Numbered from the stretch's first letter, positions 1 to 8,000 are shown. The stretch: DNA of 17,834 nt from Propionicimonas sp. (GCA_031119515.1 JAVHXR010000011.1:1-17834), one strand, 5' to 3'. Notes: a model not told the origin generated them from the letters alone. Numbers and translations: made by a program.

Positions 1-532
1 CCCTGATGAAGGTGGCGAACCGGCCGCAACCGTCCAGTTCGGCGGCCTCCTCGAGCTCCTTGGGGAAGTCGAGGTAGAACTGCCGGAACAGGAAGATGCC
101 GTAGGCGTTGAACAGCAGCGGCAGGATCAGGCCGAGCATGCTGTTGGTCAGCCCCAGTTGCCGCACGATCATGTACAGGGGAACGAGCATCGTCGTCATG
201 GGGATCATCAGGCTGCCGAGGATGACGACGAAGGTCTGGCGCTTGAACGGGAAGTCGAACCGGGCGAGGGCGTAGCCGGCCAGCGCGTGGAGGAACATCG
301 CGACCACCGTGACCACCGTCGAAACCAGCAGCGAGTTCAGCAGCGCTCGCACCAGCCCCGGCGTGAACGCAGCGGCCAGGCTGTCAAGGGTGAAGGTGTC
401 TGGCGCCAACGAGATGGTGAAGACGTCGGCCTTCGTCTTGAAGCTGCTCAGGAACAGGATCGCGATCGGCGCGACCAGGGCGAGCGCCCCGAGGCCGAGA
501 ATCGTGCCGATGATGAGGTTGCGGGGTCTCAT
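1..532 (-). CDS. Sugar ABC transporter permease, MalG type (partial, C-terminus off the window)
   Basis: Inner-membrane subunit of a carbohydrate importer. The visible 177 residues begin MRPRNLIIGT and show a first membrane helix at about residues 7-29, a periplasmic segment, then helices near 64-88, 100-122 and 131-149. The EAA loop that docks the ATPase appears at about residues 160-172 (EEAAELDGCG), just before the window edge. MalG-family proteins are usually about 270-300 residues, so roughly 100 C-terminal residues are missing from view. The start ATG lies only 2 bases after the stop of the preceding permease gene, so the two are very likely translationally coupled. It is the last visible gene of the operon led by the GH172 glycosidase. 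Substrate is inferred from that neighbour. No ATPase gene is visible; such systems in actinobacteria often share a distant MsiK-type ATPase. Confidence 0.93.
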   Translation of the reverse strand, partial: MRPRNLIIGTILGLGALALVAPIAILFLSSFKTKADVFTISLAPDTFTLDSLAAAFTPGLVRALLNSLLVSTVVTVVAMFLHALAGYALARFDFPFKRQTFVVILGSLMIPMTTMLVPLYMIVRQLGLTNSMLGLILPLLFNAYGIFLFRQFYLDFPKELEEAAELDGCGRFATFIR

Positions 533-534
533 GG

Positions 535-1431
535 TCAGCCGTCCAGGTTGCTGCTGCGGGACAGCCGGAGCTGTACGAGGGAGATGACCAGGAGGATCGC
601 GAACATCACGACCGACAGTGCGGAGCCGTAGCCCATCTCGAGGCGCTCGAAGGATCGCTGGTAGATGTAGAGGACGCCGACATTGGTGGCGTCGGCGGGC
701 CCGCCGCCGGTCATCACGAGGATGATGTCGAGGATCTGGAAGGCCGCGATCGTCGAGGTCACGACGACGAAGATGGTGGTCGGGCGGATCAGCGGCAGCG
801 TGATCCGCAAGAAGTTCTGCCAGGCCCCGGCCCCGTCCAGCCGGGCGGCCTCGGTGAGGCTGGCCGGGATCTCCTTGATCGCGGCGAAGAAGAGCATGGA
901 GGTGTAGCCGAGGTTCGTCCAGATCACCACGACGACGATCGAGATCATGGCCTGGGAGGGCGATCCGATGAACTTCTGGTCGGGGATGCCGAAGAAGTTG
1001 AGGACGGCGTTGAGATAGCCCTGCTTCTCGTTGTAGAGGAACATCCACAGGGTTGAGGCGATCACCGAGGTGACGGCGAAGGGCAGCAGGTAGGCCGAGC
1101 GAAGATTCGCCGCCGTGCCTCCGGCGAGCGCGGTGAGCGCCACGGCGAGGCCGAGCGACAGGACGAACAGCAGTGGGACGTACATCGCGGCGAACTGCAG
1201 GGTCCTGGCCATGGACGCCCACCAGTCGGCGTCGGTGAGCATCCGCTCGTAGTTGGCCAGCCCGACGAACTCCATGTCGGCGATCAGGTTCCAGTCGAAG
1301 AAGCTGACGTAGACCGCGTAGGCGATCGGGAGCAGCACGAAGATGAGCAGGCCGATCAGGTCGGGGGCGAGGAAGGCGGCCGCGGCGAGCGACTCACGTC
1401 GCCGTCGGGTCAGTACCCGTGGGTTCTGCAT
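535..1431 (-). CDS. Sugar ABC transporter permease, MalF type
   Basis: A 298-residue integral membrane subunit of a carbohydrate importer, of normal family length. It has a basic N-terminus (RRRRES), six predicted membrane segments (about residues 17-44, 77-102, 112-133, 161-183, 217-239, 270-290) and the EAA loop near residues 188-218 (SLTEAARLDGAGAW), which contacts the ATPase. The reading frame stays open far upstream, but the start is placed at ATG 1431 because AAGGAG lies just before it and because the upstream part of that frame overlaps the binding-protein gene antisense to no known family. It follows the solute-binding protein gene by 86 bases that contain a strong hairpin, and precedes the second permease by 2 bases. 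Confidence 0.95.
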   Translation of the reverse strand: MQNPRVLTRRRRESLAAAAFLAPDLIGLLIFVLLPIAYAVYVSFFDWNLIADMEFVGLANYERMLTDADWWASMARTLQFAAMYVPLLFVLSLGLAVALTALAGGTAANLRSAYLLPFAVTSVIASTLWMFLYNEKQGYLNAVLNFFGIPDQKFIGSPSQAMISIVVVVIWTNLGYTSMLFFAAIKEIPASLTEAARLDGAGAWQNFLRITLPLIRPTTIFVVVTSTIAAFQILDIILVMTGGGPADATNVGVLYIYQRSFERLEMGYGSALSVVMFAILLVISLVQLRLSRSSNLDG

Positions 1432-1475
1432 CACAGCTCCTTGCTGACGTCGCGATGCGGTGGTCTGGGCGAGGG

Positions 1476-1509
1476 TCCGCCGGCCGGGTCCGGGAACCCG
1501 GCCGGCGGA
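1476..1509 (-). promoter_or_regulatory. Intercistronic hairpin between binding protein and permeases
   Basis: A perfect 14-bp inverted repeat (1476-1489 with 1496-1509) encloses a 6-base loop, 8 bases after the binding-protein stop codon in the transcribed direction. No T run follows it. Such GC-rich structures between a binding-protein gene and its permeases, as in malE-malF type operons, protect the upstream message or partly stop transcription so that the binding protein is made in excess. That role is inferred here. Confidence 0.7.
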
Positions 1510-1517
1510 ACGGGGGA

Positions 1518-2807
1518 TCAGCCGGCCAGGATCGCGGCCTGAGCCTTCTTCGCGGCGTCCGCCCCGCTCATCCCACCAAACATGACGTCCTGCAGCGCGG
1601 TGCGCAGGGCGTCCGTCACGACAGCCGGATAGCTGGGCTCCGGCCGGGCGGTGCCATAGAAGGCCGTGAAGTTGGCCCGCAGGCCCTCGTCGAAGACGCC
1701 CTTGTTGGCGTCGATCACCGACTGGCGGGCCGGGTAGGCGAACTTCGCCTCGGTCACCCACTTGCTCGCCAGCGTGATGTCGTCGCTGCCGAAGGCGGAG
1801 AAGATGAAGTCGGCGGCCTCGGCGACGTGCTTCGAGGCGGCGTTCACCGCCAGCTTCTGGCCACCGGCGACGGTGATGCTCGCAGCACCGGTCGGGGCCG
1901 GCAGCGCGGCCGCGCTGATCGAGGCGTCGGCGTAGTCGGTCTCGGTGGCCTTGATCGCGTACGACCCCGACTCCTGCATCGCGGCGGAGCCGTTGGCGAT
2001 GTTGCCGACGTCCCACGGCCCGATCTGCAGCGAGGACGGGCTGGAGCCGGCCTGGGTGAACGATCCCCAGAAGTCCAGGGCCTCGGCCATCTCCGGGGTG
2101 TCGACGGTATAGGTGCCGTTGCCGTCGGTGACGTCGGCGCCGGCCATCCACATGAACGGGTAGAAGTTGAACAGTGTGTAGCCGCTGTCCTCGACCGGCA
2201 GCACGAGGCCGTAGCGGTCGTCGGTGGTGAGCTTCGCGGCGGCCGACTTCAGTTCGTCCCAGGTCTTGGGGACGGCGATGCCCTCGGTTGCGAACAGCTT
2301 CTCGTCGTAGAACAGGCCGAGCGTCTCCAGCTCCATCGGGAGCGCGAGCAGCGTGCCGTCGTAGGTGGCGGAGTCGAGCACGGCCGGCAGGATGTCGGCC
2401 TTCAGGGCGTCGGTGTAGTACGGGGTCAGGTCGGCCAGGGCACCGGACTCGGCGTACTTGGTGAACGTCGCGGGCTCGACGTAGAGGATGTCGGGGGCCG
2501 ATCCGTTGGCGAGCGCGGTGGGGATCAGGGTGGTCGTGTACTCGGTCTGGCTGACGGCGGTGTGGTTGACCGTCACCGCGTCCTGGGACTCGTTGTACTG
2601 CTCCACCCAGTCGGTGACGAAGTCCGCCTCCGCGCCGGTGTAGAAGCTCCAGAACTCGAGGGTCACCGGCTCGGCGGGGGCGGAACTGGCACCCGTGGCG
2701 GTGCTCGTGCTTGGGGCGGGTGCGGCCGAGCAGCCGGCGAGCCCGGCGACGGTGGTCGCCGCGAGCAGCGCCACTGCCGTGCGTAGCGTCATCTTCATTG
2801 ACTTCAC
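1518..2807 (-). CDS. Extracellular sugar-binding lipoprotein of an ABC importer (family 1 SBP)
   Basis: A 429-residue solute receptor anchored outside the membrane. It has a lipoprotein signal: basic start, hydrophobic residues 8-22 and lipobox LAGC with the lipidated cysteine at residue 26, followed by an Ala/Ser/Thr-rich linker. The mature part begins VTLEFWSFYTG and continues through WDELKSAAAKL and WMAGADV, typical of family 1 sugar-binding proteins. The start is taken as GTG 2807 because GGAG lies 5 bases before it; in-frame ATGs at 2798 and 2792 are possible but sit too far from that site. The gene begins 35 bases after the GH172 gene and is followed by the hairpin and two permease genes. 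The ligand is unknown; the operon suggests a furanose-containing sugar. Confidence 0.94.
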   Translation of the reverse strand: MKSMKMTLRTAVALLAATTVAGLAGCSAAPAPSTSTATGASSAPAEPVTLEFWSFYTGAEADFVTDWVEQYNESQDAVTVNHTAVSQTEYTTTLIPTALANGSAPDILYVEPATFTKYAESGALADLTPYYTDALKADILPAVLDSATYDGTLLALPMELETLGLFYDEKLFATEGIAVPKTWDELKSAAAKLTTDDRYGLVLPVEDSGYTLFNFYPFMWMAGADVTDGNGTYTVDTPEMAEALDFWGSFTQAGSSPSSLQIGPWDVGNIANGSAAMQESGSYAIKATETDYADASISAAALPAPTGAASITVAGGQKLAVNAASKHVAEAADFIFSAFGSDDITLASKWVTEAKFAYPARQSVIDANKGVFDEGLRANFTAFYGTARPEPSYPAVVTDALRTALQDVMFGGMSGADAAKKAQAAILAG

Positions 2808-2842
2808 TCTCTCTCCGTGGTGTGTGGTGCGGTGGTTGTTGG

Positions 2843-4201
2843 TTACTTGTTGTCGTTCATCGCGTCGTAGCCGGCGCGGAGGGCCCGGGCCTGCTCGACG
2901 TTGCCGCGTTCGTTGACTGCCGTCCGTCCGGCGTTCTTGGCGAGCAGCTCCGCGCGGACTTCCTGCTCGACCCGCCAGCGCTCCTGGTAGGTCTCCAGTG
3001 CCTGGGACTGGTCAGCGTTCAGTTCGGGACGGGTCGCAGCCGGACGGTCCCAGACCTTCTTGGGGGCGGGACGCCGGTCTGCCGGCGGGACGGTGAGGTC
3101 GGATCCGGGTTTCTCCTGGTACCAGTAGGCGGTGGAGGCCCAGCTGTCGGAGAGGTGGTTGGCGTGGCCGTGCTCCATTGTCACCCTGATCCCGGAGTTG
3201 AAGATGATCGGGTCGGAGATGTGGAAACGGTAGGACACCTGGTAGCCGCCTGTGTCGCCCTCGTGCAGGATCGTGCCGCTATACGGGGATGCGTTGCGTT
3301 GCATGCCCCAGGCATGGTTGAAGTAGTCCTCGCTGCCGGTGCCGATCAGCGCCGGGCTCTCGAAGTCGTCCACGTAGATGACGTCGTCGCCCTCTCCCCA
3401 CCACGACCCCTGGAAGTGCGCGACTGACAGGTTGCAGCCGACGTAGTGGCCGCGTCCGTGGACCTCGGCGATCACATAGTTGTGGGCGTCGTCATTGGGA
3501 ACGGAGTTCACCTCGGGTGTGTTGACGGCGATGTCGTCGCCCCAGCCCTGGTTGGAGTTTGCCTGGGTCCACGAGGCGTGGAAGTAGGCGACATCGTCGA
3601 TCTCGCGCGGGTAGAGATCGTAGTCGATATGGAAGAAGAGCCCCACGTGGAGGTCGTTCTCGTTGATGATCTCGACCTTCGCTGCCTGGTTGAACGGCAT
3701 CGTGAAGTAGCAGTTCATGGACGCCGTGCCGCCGAACGTGCCCTCCTCCTGCGGGCGGGACGAGACGACGAACGGCACCGAGTTGAACGAACCGGGCATG
3801 CCGTGGCCGAGGCAGAAGAAGTCGCCGAACGGGACCAGCACGGCCGGCTTGCCGGAGTCCTCCCATGTGATTCGGATCAGGACCTTGCGGTAGTAGTCCG
3901 GGTCGTTGATCTCCCAGTTGACCCCGATCGCGTTCTCCATCTCGGTGACCGGCGCGACGTCGGCGTGCAGTTCGGGCACCTGGATGCTCGGGCCGATGTG
4001 GCGCCGGCAGAACGAGGTCATCCAGATGTGGGTGATCGCGCCCGGGCCGCGCAGGTCGGCGAGGACGGCCGTGGTGCCCGGTGCGATCAGCCAGTAGTCC
4101 TTGTTCCGACCCGTCTGGTCCCAACTGGAGGCCCGCCCGGAGCGGCCCTCCCGGAGTCTTGAGAGGCCGTGCAGTGTCGACGTCGGCGCGGAGCGCGGCA
4201 T
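2843..4201 (-). CDS. GH172 (DUF2961) glycoside hydrolase, probable furanosidase
   Basis: A 452-residue protein of the DUF2961 family, classed as glycoside hydrolase family 172. Seen directly are the hallmark segments GHYVGCNLS, SWWGEGDDVIYVD and GTGSEDYFNHAWG. Glu270 and Glu291 lie 21 residues apart in the last two and correspond to the catalytic acid/base and nucleophile glutamates described for the bifidobacterial alpha-fructofuranosidase of this family. Known members act on difructose anhydride, alpha-fructofuranosides or D-arabinofuranosides. There is no signal peptide, so it probably acts in the cytoplasm on an imported oligosaccharide. The last 75 or so residues form a charged, probably helical tail. 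It is the first gene of an operon with a sugar ABC importer, and AAAGGGA precedes the ATG. The exact substrate is open. Confidence 0.92.
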   Translation of the reverse strand: MPRSAPTSTLHGLSRLREGRSGRASSWDQTGRNKDYWLIAPGTTAVLADLRGPGAITHIWMTSFCRRHIGPSIQVPELHADVAPVTEMENAIGVNWEINDPDYYRKVLIRITWEDSGKPAVLVPFGDFFCLGHGMPGSFNSVPFVVSSRPQEEGTFGGTASMNCYFTMPFNQAAKVEIINENDLHVGLFFHIDYDLYPREIDDVAYFHASWTQANSNQGWGDDIAVNTPEVNSVPNDDAHNYVIAEVHGRGHYVGCNLSVAHFQGSWWGEGDDVIYVDDFESPALIGTGSEDYFNHAWGMQRNASPYSGTILHEGDTGGYQVSYRFHISDPIIFNSGIRVTMEHGHANHLSDSWASTAYWYQEKPGSDLTVPPADRRPAPKKVWDRPAATRPELNADQSQALETYQERWRVEQEVRAELLAKNAGRTAVNERGNVEQARALRAGYDAMNDNK

Positions 4202-4216
4202 TGCGTCCCTTTCATC

Positions 4217-4238
4217 TAAACGATTACGTAAACGATTA
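4217..4238 (-). promoter_or_regulatory. LacI-type operator overlapping the transcription start of the GH172 operon
   Basis: The 10-bp unit TAAACGATTA occurs twice (4217-4226 and 4229-4238) separated by CG. The middle forms a near-palindrome with a central CG (4221-4234, CGATTACGTAAACG, 12 of 14 positions symmetric), the usual design of LacI/GalR-family operators. It lies directly downstream of the -10 box, where a bound repressor would block initiation. No repressor gene is in the window. Confidence 0.7.
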
Positions 4239-4243
4239 ACTGG

Positions 4244-4273
4244 AGAGTAGCGGCGGCATCAGACTCCTGTCAA
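4244..4273 (-). promoter_or_regulatory. Sigma-70 type promoter of the GH172-ABC transporter operon
   Basis: On the minus strand a perfect -35 box TTGACA (4273-4268) is followed after 18 bases by TACTCT (4249-4244) as the -10 box. The predicted start, near 4237, falls inside the LacI-type operator. This leaves a leader of about 36 bases before the ATG at 4201. Confidence 0.65.
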
Positions 4274-4711
4274 CGGAGAGGTCGCCGACGCACGGAGCTG
4301 CGACGGTCGCCTGCGCGCGCGTTCGTCGGGGCTGGGTGACGGGCCGCTTCCGCACGTGATCGCGGGGAGCGTCCGGACCTGCTCCGAGCGAGACCGACTA
4401 AGGAGCGATTCGTCCGATTCCAGGCGCTAGCCAGCTGAGCAGTATTTGGACAGGCCTCCGAAGGTGGCACGCATCCGTCCAGAGATCTCTCGGCTGCAAG
4501 CGCTCTCGGTCCGCGGCTGCGGCCGCCTGGTTCCCCAGCCCGGAAACCCGGCCTGCGACGATTCGCGTAACACCTGTTCCACCGAGCTGACCTGGGGGCC
4601 CTCCCGGCCTGGGTGCTGCGGGTTTCTTCCCCTGATGTCATACAAGCTCGTTAGCATCGCCGGTGAGGGGGCGGGTCCGCGGCAGAGCCGCGTGCGATCG
4701 TGGGAGTGACC
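4274..4711. other. Intergenic region without a recognisable gene
   Basis: About 440 bases between two divergent genes. I see no coding sequence with a credible start or family resemblance on either strand. A small perfect hairpin (CGCGGC / GCCGCG with a 3-base loop, 4678-4692) lies just upstream of the nuclease-propeller gene, in the position of its leader. No convincing promoter was found for that gene. Confidence 0.5.
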
Positions 4712-6346
4712 GTGGACGTGCGGTGGGACGGTACGCAATGGGTGTCGGTAGGACCGCAAGCCCCAGCCGGCCCAACGGCCGAGGTGGGGGCTGAGTGGCT
4801 TCGGGGTCTGGACTGGCGCCAGTTTGAAGCCCTCGTCGCGCGCGCGTACGAGGCGCACGGGTTTGGTGTGACCCGAACTCAGGACGGCGCCGACGGCGGG
4901 ATCGACCTGGTGCTGACTCGCGGCGGCGAACGGTGGTTCGTCCAGTGCAAGCACTGGAAGGCATGGAAGGTTGGCGCGTCGGTGGTCCGCGAAATGCGGG
5001 GCTTGATCGCCCATCATGGCGCGTCCGGCGGGATCGTCGTGACGTCCGGCCGGTTCAGTGAAGACGCGTATGCGTTCGCGCGGGAGAGTGGCATCCAGTT
5101 GGTCGGCGGGCCGGCCACCCTGGCACTGGTCACCACGGGACAGCTCCCCAACGCGTCGCTGCTGGGCGGAACAGCGCCGGTCGGTGTGGCGACCGCGTCG
5201 CCGCAGGTCGGCGCTCCCCTGTGCCCCGTGTGCGCCGGACCGATGGCGCTGCAGCGCGCGCGTCGCGGCACCCACAAGGGGGAGGCGTTCTGGGGGTGCG
5301 CCCGCTACCCCAGCTGTCGAGGCATGGTGCCGGCCCGGCCGTGGGAGGCCACCCACGTCGCGATGCGTGGCGCCACGGCGAGTCCTCGCCAGGCTCAACA
5401 CTCGCGACCGACGAACGGACGCCGACCGGCTCGCCGCCGCTCGTTCGGGCGGACCCTCGCGGTGGCGCTCATCGCGCCGCTAGCAGGCGTCGTGTTCTTG
5501 TCGGTCGGGCTCAGCCTCGTGAGCGGGTTGCTGAGCGGTGTCGGAAGTGTGCCTCCCCGGCCGCAGGCTACGAATGGGCCGCCAGGCGCTTCCGCGGTAC
5601 CTACCCAGGTGCTGCCGTCGAACGTCGTCCGGGTCGGCCGCCAACCGATGGGAATCACGATCGACGCGACTGCGCGTCGCGGCTACACCGCCAACTTCGA
5701 CTCCCAAGACGTGTCGGTGATCGACCTCGAGCAGATGCACCTCGTCGAAACAATCCACACGTCAGTGCGTCCGTCGGCGGTTGCCGTGGATCCGGAGCGA
5801 GGGGTGTTGTGGGTGGCTGACTACAACGGTGCGCGGGTGTTGGGCATCGACCTCGCCACCGGCGATCAAGTAGCCAAGCTCAAGACCGAGGCTCACCCTG
5901 ACCATCTCGCCGTCGACCCCGAGAAGAATCGGCTCTACGTCACGTGCCGGGAGGCCGACGACATCCTTGTCTTCGACACCGCCAACCAGAAACGCCTCAA
6001 GAGCATCAAGGGGTCGCGGGCCGGTTCGCTCGCCCTCGATGCGTCGAGCAACCAGTTGTACGTCGCGAAGCGCTCCGCCGGCAACGTCTACCGGTACGAC
6101 CTCGAAACCAAGGAATGGGAGAAGCCAGCGTTTGGATCGCTCGGCGCGCCGGATATCGCCGTGGATGGGGAGCGAGGCAGGCTGTACGTCGCCGACCGAG
6201 CCCTCTACGAGCGAAACCTGGTCGTTGGAGGTTCCCGCACCCTTCAGGACGCACACGCGTCATCAGTCGCCATCGACGCGCAAGCTGAGACTGGCTACGT
6301 CCTCGACACGGAGGCGGAGACAGTCACGGCGATCAGCCTTCGTTGA
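4712..6346 (+). CDS. Membrane-anchored Mrr-type nuclease fused to a zinc ribbon and beta-propeller
   Basis: A protein of about 544 residues; residues here are counted from an upstream GTG at 4700. Residues 33-145 form an Mrr-type PD-(D/E)xK nuclease domain: FEALV (Glu43), GGIDLVL (Asp69) and VQCKHW (Gln82, Lys84). A C4 zinc ribbon of the topoisomerase type follows with Cys175, Cys178, Cys200 and Cys206. A basic stretch (NGRRPARRRS) precedes one membrane helix at about 251-281. The rest is a YVTN/NHL-like beta-propeller with repeats such as VAVDPERGVLWVADYNG, LAVDPEKNRLYVT and LALDASSNQLYVA. The positive-inside rule puts the nuclease in the cytoplasm and the propeller outside. The start is set at GTG 4712 because GGGAG lies 5 bases upstream; GTG 4700 is an alternative. 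Nuclease activity is likely from intact motifs; the role is unknown. Confidence 0.88.
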   Translation: MDVRWDGTQWVSVGPQAPAGPTAEVGAEWLRGLDWRQFEALVARAYEAHGFGVTRTQDGADGGIDLVLTRGGERWFVQCKHWKAWKVGASVVREMRGLIAHHGASGGIVVTSGRFSEDAYAFARESGIQLVGGPATLALVTTGQLPNASLLGGTAPVGVATASPQVGAPLCPVCAGPMALQRARRGTHKGEAFWGCARYPSCRGMVPARPWEATHVAMRGATASPRQAQHSRPTNGRRPARRRSFGRTLAVALIAPLAGVVFLSVGLSLVSGLLSGVGSVPPRPQATNGPPGASAVPTQVLPSNVVRVGRQPMGITIDATARRGYTANFDSQDVSVIDLEQMHLVETIHTSVRPSAVAVDPERGVLWVADYNGARVLGIDLATGDQVAKLKTEAHPDHLAVDPEKNRLYVTCREADDILVFDTANQKRLKSIKGSRAGSLALDASSNQLYVAKRSAGNVYRYDLETKEWEKPAFGSLGAPDIAVDGERGRLYVADRALYERNLVVGGSRTLQDAHASSVAIDAQAETGYVLDTEAETVTAISLR

Positions 6347-6447
6347 GGGACGGGCGGAGCCCAAGGAGCCAAGCGGTTCTCTGTGCCCGCCAGACCAGCG
6401 AGCGCGACCGCCACGCGCGCCGCTGACGCTCACTCTCGTGAGAAGTG

Positions 6448-7164
6448 CTACCCCCACCCACCACGAGGGCCGAGATCAATACCGGTCGCCATCAGGGCCA
6501 CGTGCCCCAGACTGATAAGGACCATATTGTCGTATTTTCGGGGAACCGCTCGATCGCGGCCGCGGATTGGCTCCAACTCACCGGCCTCATCGAGGAGACT
6601 AATCCGACCATCCTCAAAGACCAGCTTTGTCGAAGGGTCCGCGAACACCTTAGCGTTTGGATCGAATCTGTCAGAAAGAGCATTGTAGAAGTCGCTGGCC
6701 ACAAGGTGGTAGAGGTCCAACGTGGCGGGGGCAAACTGCAATCGCGCTAAATACCCTAGAATCACCAGGCGGCGCATCAGGAAAGGACTATCGCTCTCAG
6801 GAAAGATCCCCTCCCGACCGGCGATCACTTCGACCGCCGTCCGATATGCCGTCCGAGGGTGTGACATTGCCGCAACTCGCGCACGCACTGCCTCCACCAG
6901 TTCCGAGACCGCTGCAGCTGAGCCGAGAACGGCCCTCGTCAGCTTGTGGTCCAGGGTCACGCGACCGTCATCTGGCAAGGTCCAAGACCCAGGCACCGAG
7001 AAGGACTCCCGAAGCAGCGGCGTGCGGCCCTCAATCACCTCCACTGCGACTGCCATCCCCGAGTCGGGCAACGACTGCGCTGCCAACCTCCCGCGATACT
7101 GCAGCGTGGGCGAGGAATCCACCACCGCTTCGAGGATACGGAGGGCTTCGTCGAACGCGCTCAT
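6448..7164 (-). CDS. Hypothetical protein, possible immunity protein for the adjacent Rhs toxin remnant
   Basis: A 238-residue soluble protein with no signal peptide, membrane helix or family I can recognise. ATG 7164 is chosen because AAGGAG lies 4 bases before it. It begins SAFDEALRILEAVVDSS and has a helical middle (AVLGSAAAVSELVEAVRARVAAM; RRLVILGYLARLQFAP). It starts 16 bases after the stop of the decayed Rhs-type toxin gene on the same strand, which is exactly where immunity genes of polymorphic toxins sit; the immunity role rests only on that position. It meets the nuclease-propeller gene tail to tail. Its frame is intact although the toxin frame is broken, as is often seen for orphan immunity genes. 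Confidence 0.75.
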   Translation of the reverse strand: MSAFDEALRILEAVVDSSPTLQYRGRLAAQSLPDSGMAVAVEVIEGRTPLLRESFSVPGSWTLPDDGRVTLDHKLTRAVLGSAAAVSELVEAVRARVAAMSHPRTAYRTAVEVIAGREGIFPESDSPFLMRRLVILGYLARLQFAPATLDLYHLVASDFYNALSDRFDPNAKVFADPSTKLVFEDGRISLLDEAGELEPIRGRDRAVPRKYDNMVLISLGHVALMATGIDLGPRGGWG

Positions 7165-7180
7165 GGGGCTCCTTACCTGT

Positions 7181-7788
7181 TCAGTCGCGAAGCAATGAGC
7201 CGCCACCGCTCCCGCCGAGTCCCGGGGATCGGTAGCCCTGCAGGCCCTTGACCCCTTTGCTTCCTGCGCGACCGCTCAACTCGACACGCCAACCCCTCTT
7301 GGCGACCTTAACCGCAGCGTATCCCTTGACCCCCGCTGCGCCAGGTTCGTATCGCCCGACAGCCCTGTACTTGTAGGCTCCCTACTGCGATACCACATCA
7401 CTGCGATACACGGCTCTCCGCTGATGCGCACCGTCCGCCGGCACTCCTCGAGAGCGGCAGGGATATTCGGCTTGACCTCGATGAGATCTTCGCCCACCCT
7501 TCCATCGGGAATTACGCTCCCGAGATCCGCGCCCAGGGCGCTGCGCGATACCGTTTCATCTTCAACCCGTTGTTGTACCTTGCGAACAGCGCGTGCGCTT
7601 TGTTCCCGTTTCGAACCATGCACTTCCACTTGTTCTCTCCGTCGTGGCACATCGCCTCGCCGGTGAGGTCTACGAGCGTGATTGGATTCAGCGGATAGGT
7701 GTGTCTGCTGTCGACTCCGCCCGGTTGCGGATCCGGCCGGCCCACTCGGCTCAGGGCTTCTCGCCTCCGGCATCCTCGGATCGATCAT
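7181..7788 (-). pseudogene. Decayed C-terminal end of an Rhs-type polymorphic toxin
   Basis: Three successive minus-strand frames give one protein-like sequence. The first (about 7788-7540) holds YPLNPITLVDLTGE, close to the end of Rhs cores (NNPITxVDPTGE). The second (about 7560-7380) reads GADLGSVIPDGRVGEDLIEVKP and EPCIAVMWYRS, resembling a PD-(D/E)xK nuclease toxin core. The third (about 7380-7181) reads AYKYRAVGRYEPGAAGVKGY through to GGGSLLRD and a TGA at 7183-7181. Two frameshifts, near 7550 and 7380, are needed to join them, and no Rhs repeat region is found upstream, so this is a truncated and frameshifted remnant. A sequencing error cannot explain the missing core but could explain a shift. 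The Rhs assignment is moderately sure; the nuclease fold is an inference. Confidence 0.62.
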
Positions 7789-7901
7789 CGGCAGGCTCCA
7801 GACCGGGTTGATGGCATTGGGCTAGCTCCAAGAGCTGCCGGCGAGTCGCCGAAATCGCTGGTTGCTAAGGGACCGCCAAGGGAACGACCCCCAAACAGAA
7901 C

Positions 7902-7936
7902 CGGCCCTGACAGGCTATCAAGCCTAGTCAGAGCCG
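7902..7936 (-). terminator. Probable original terminator of the tRNA-Ser gene, left behind at the far att site
   Basis: A 13-bp interrupted stem (7902-7905/7933-7936, 7907-7911/7927-7931, 7912-7915/7922-7925) with a 6-base loop; on the minus strand it is followed by GGTTCTGTTT. It lies 11 bases beyond the 3' end of the truncated tRNA-Ser copy, where the terminator of the uninterrupted tRNA gene would have been before integration. Confidence 0.5.
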
Positions 7937-7946
7937 ATTTCCAAGC

Positions 7947-8000
7947 GCGGAGGATACGAGATTCGAACTCGTGAGGGCGTGAACCCAACCCGCTTTCCAA
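7947..8000 (-). repeat. Left attachment site (3' fragment of tRNA-Ser)
   Basis: It is identical over 54 bases to 12245-12298. It contains the T arm and the acceptor 3' strand, but the position of the CCA reads CGC and the 5' half of a tRNA is absent, so it is not a functional tRNA. Beyond it, ATGGCGCTTGG on the minus strand still resembles the D/anticodon side of the tRNA, as expected for an element-borne att arm. Confidence 0.88.

Noticed and set aside
1432..2151. Upstream extension of the MalF-type permease frame
   Set aside because: It overlaps the solute-binding protein gene in another frame and is very Arg/Gly-rich; AAGGAG marks the ATG at 1431.
4427..5401. Minus-strand frame of 324 codons across the nuclease gene start
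   Set aside because: No ribosome site or family resemblance, and it overlaps the conserved Mrr domain on the other strand.
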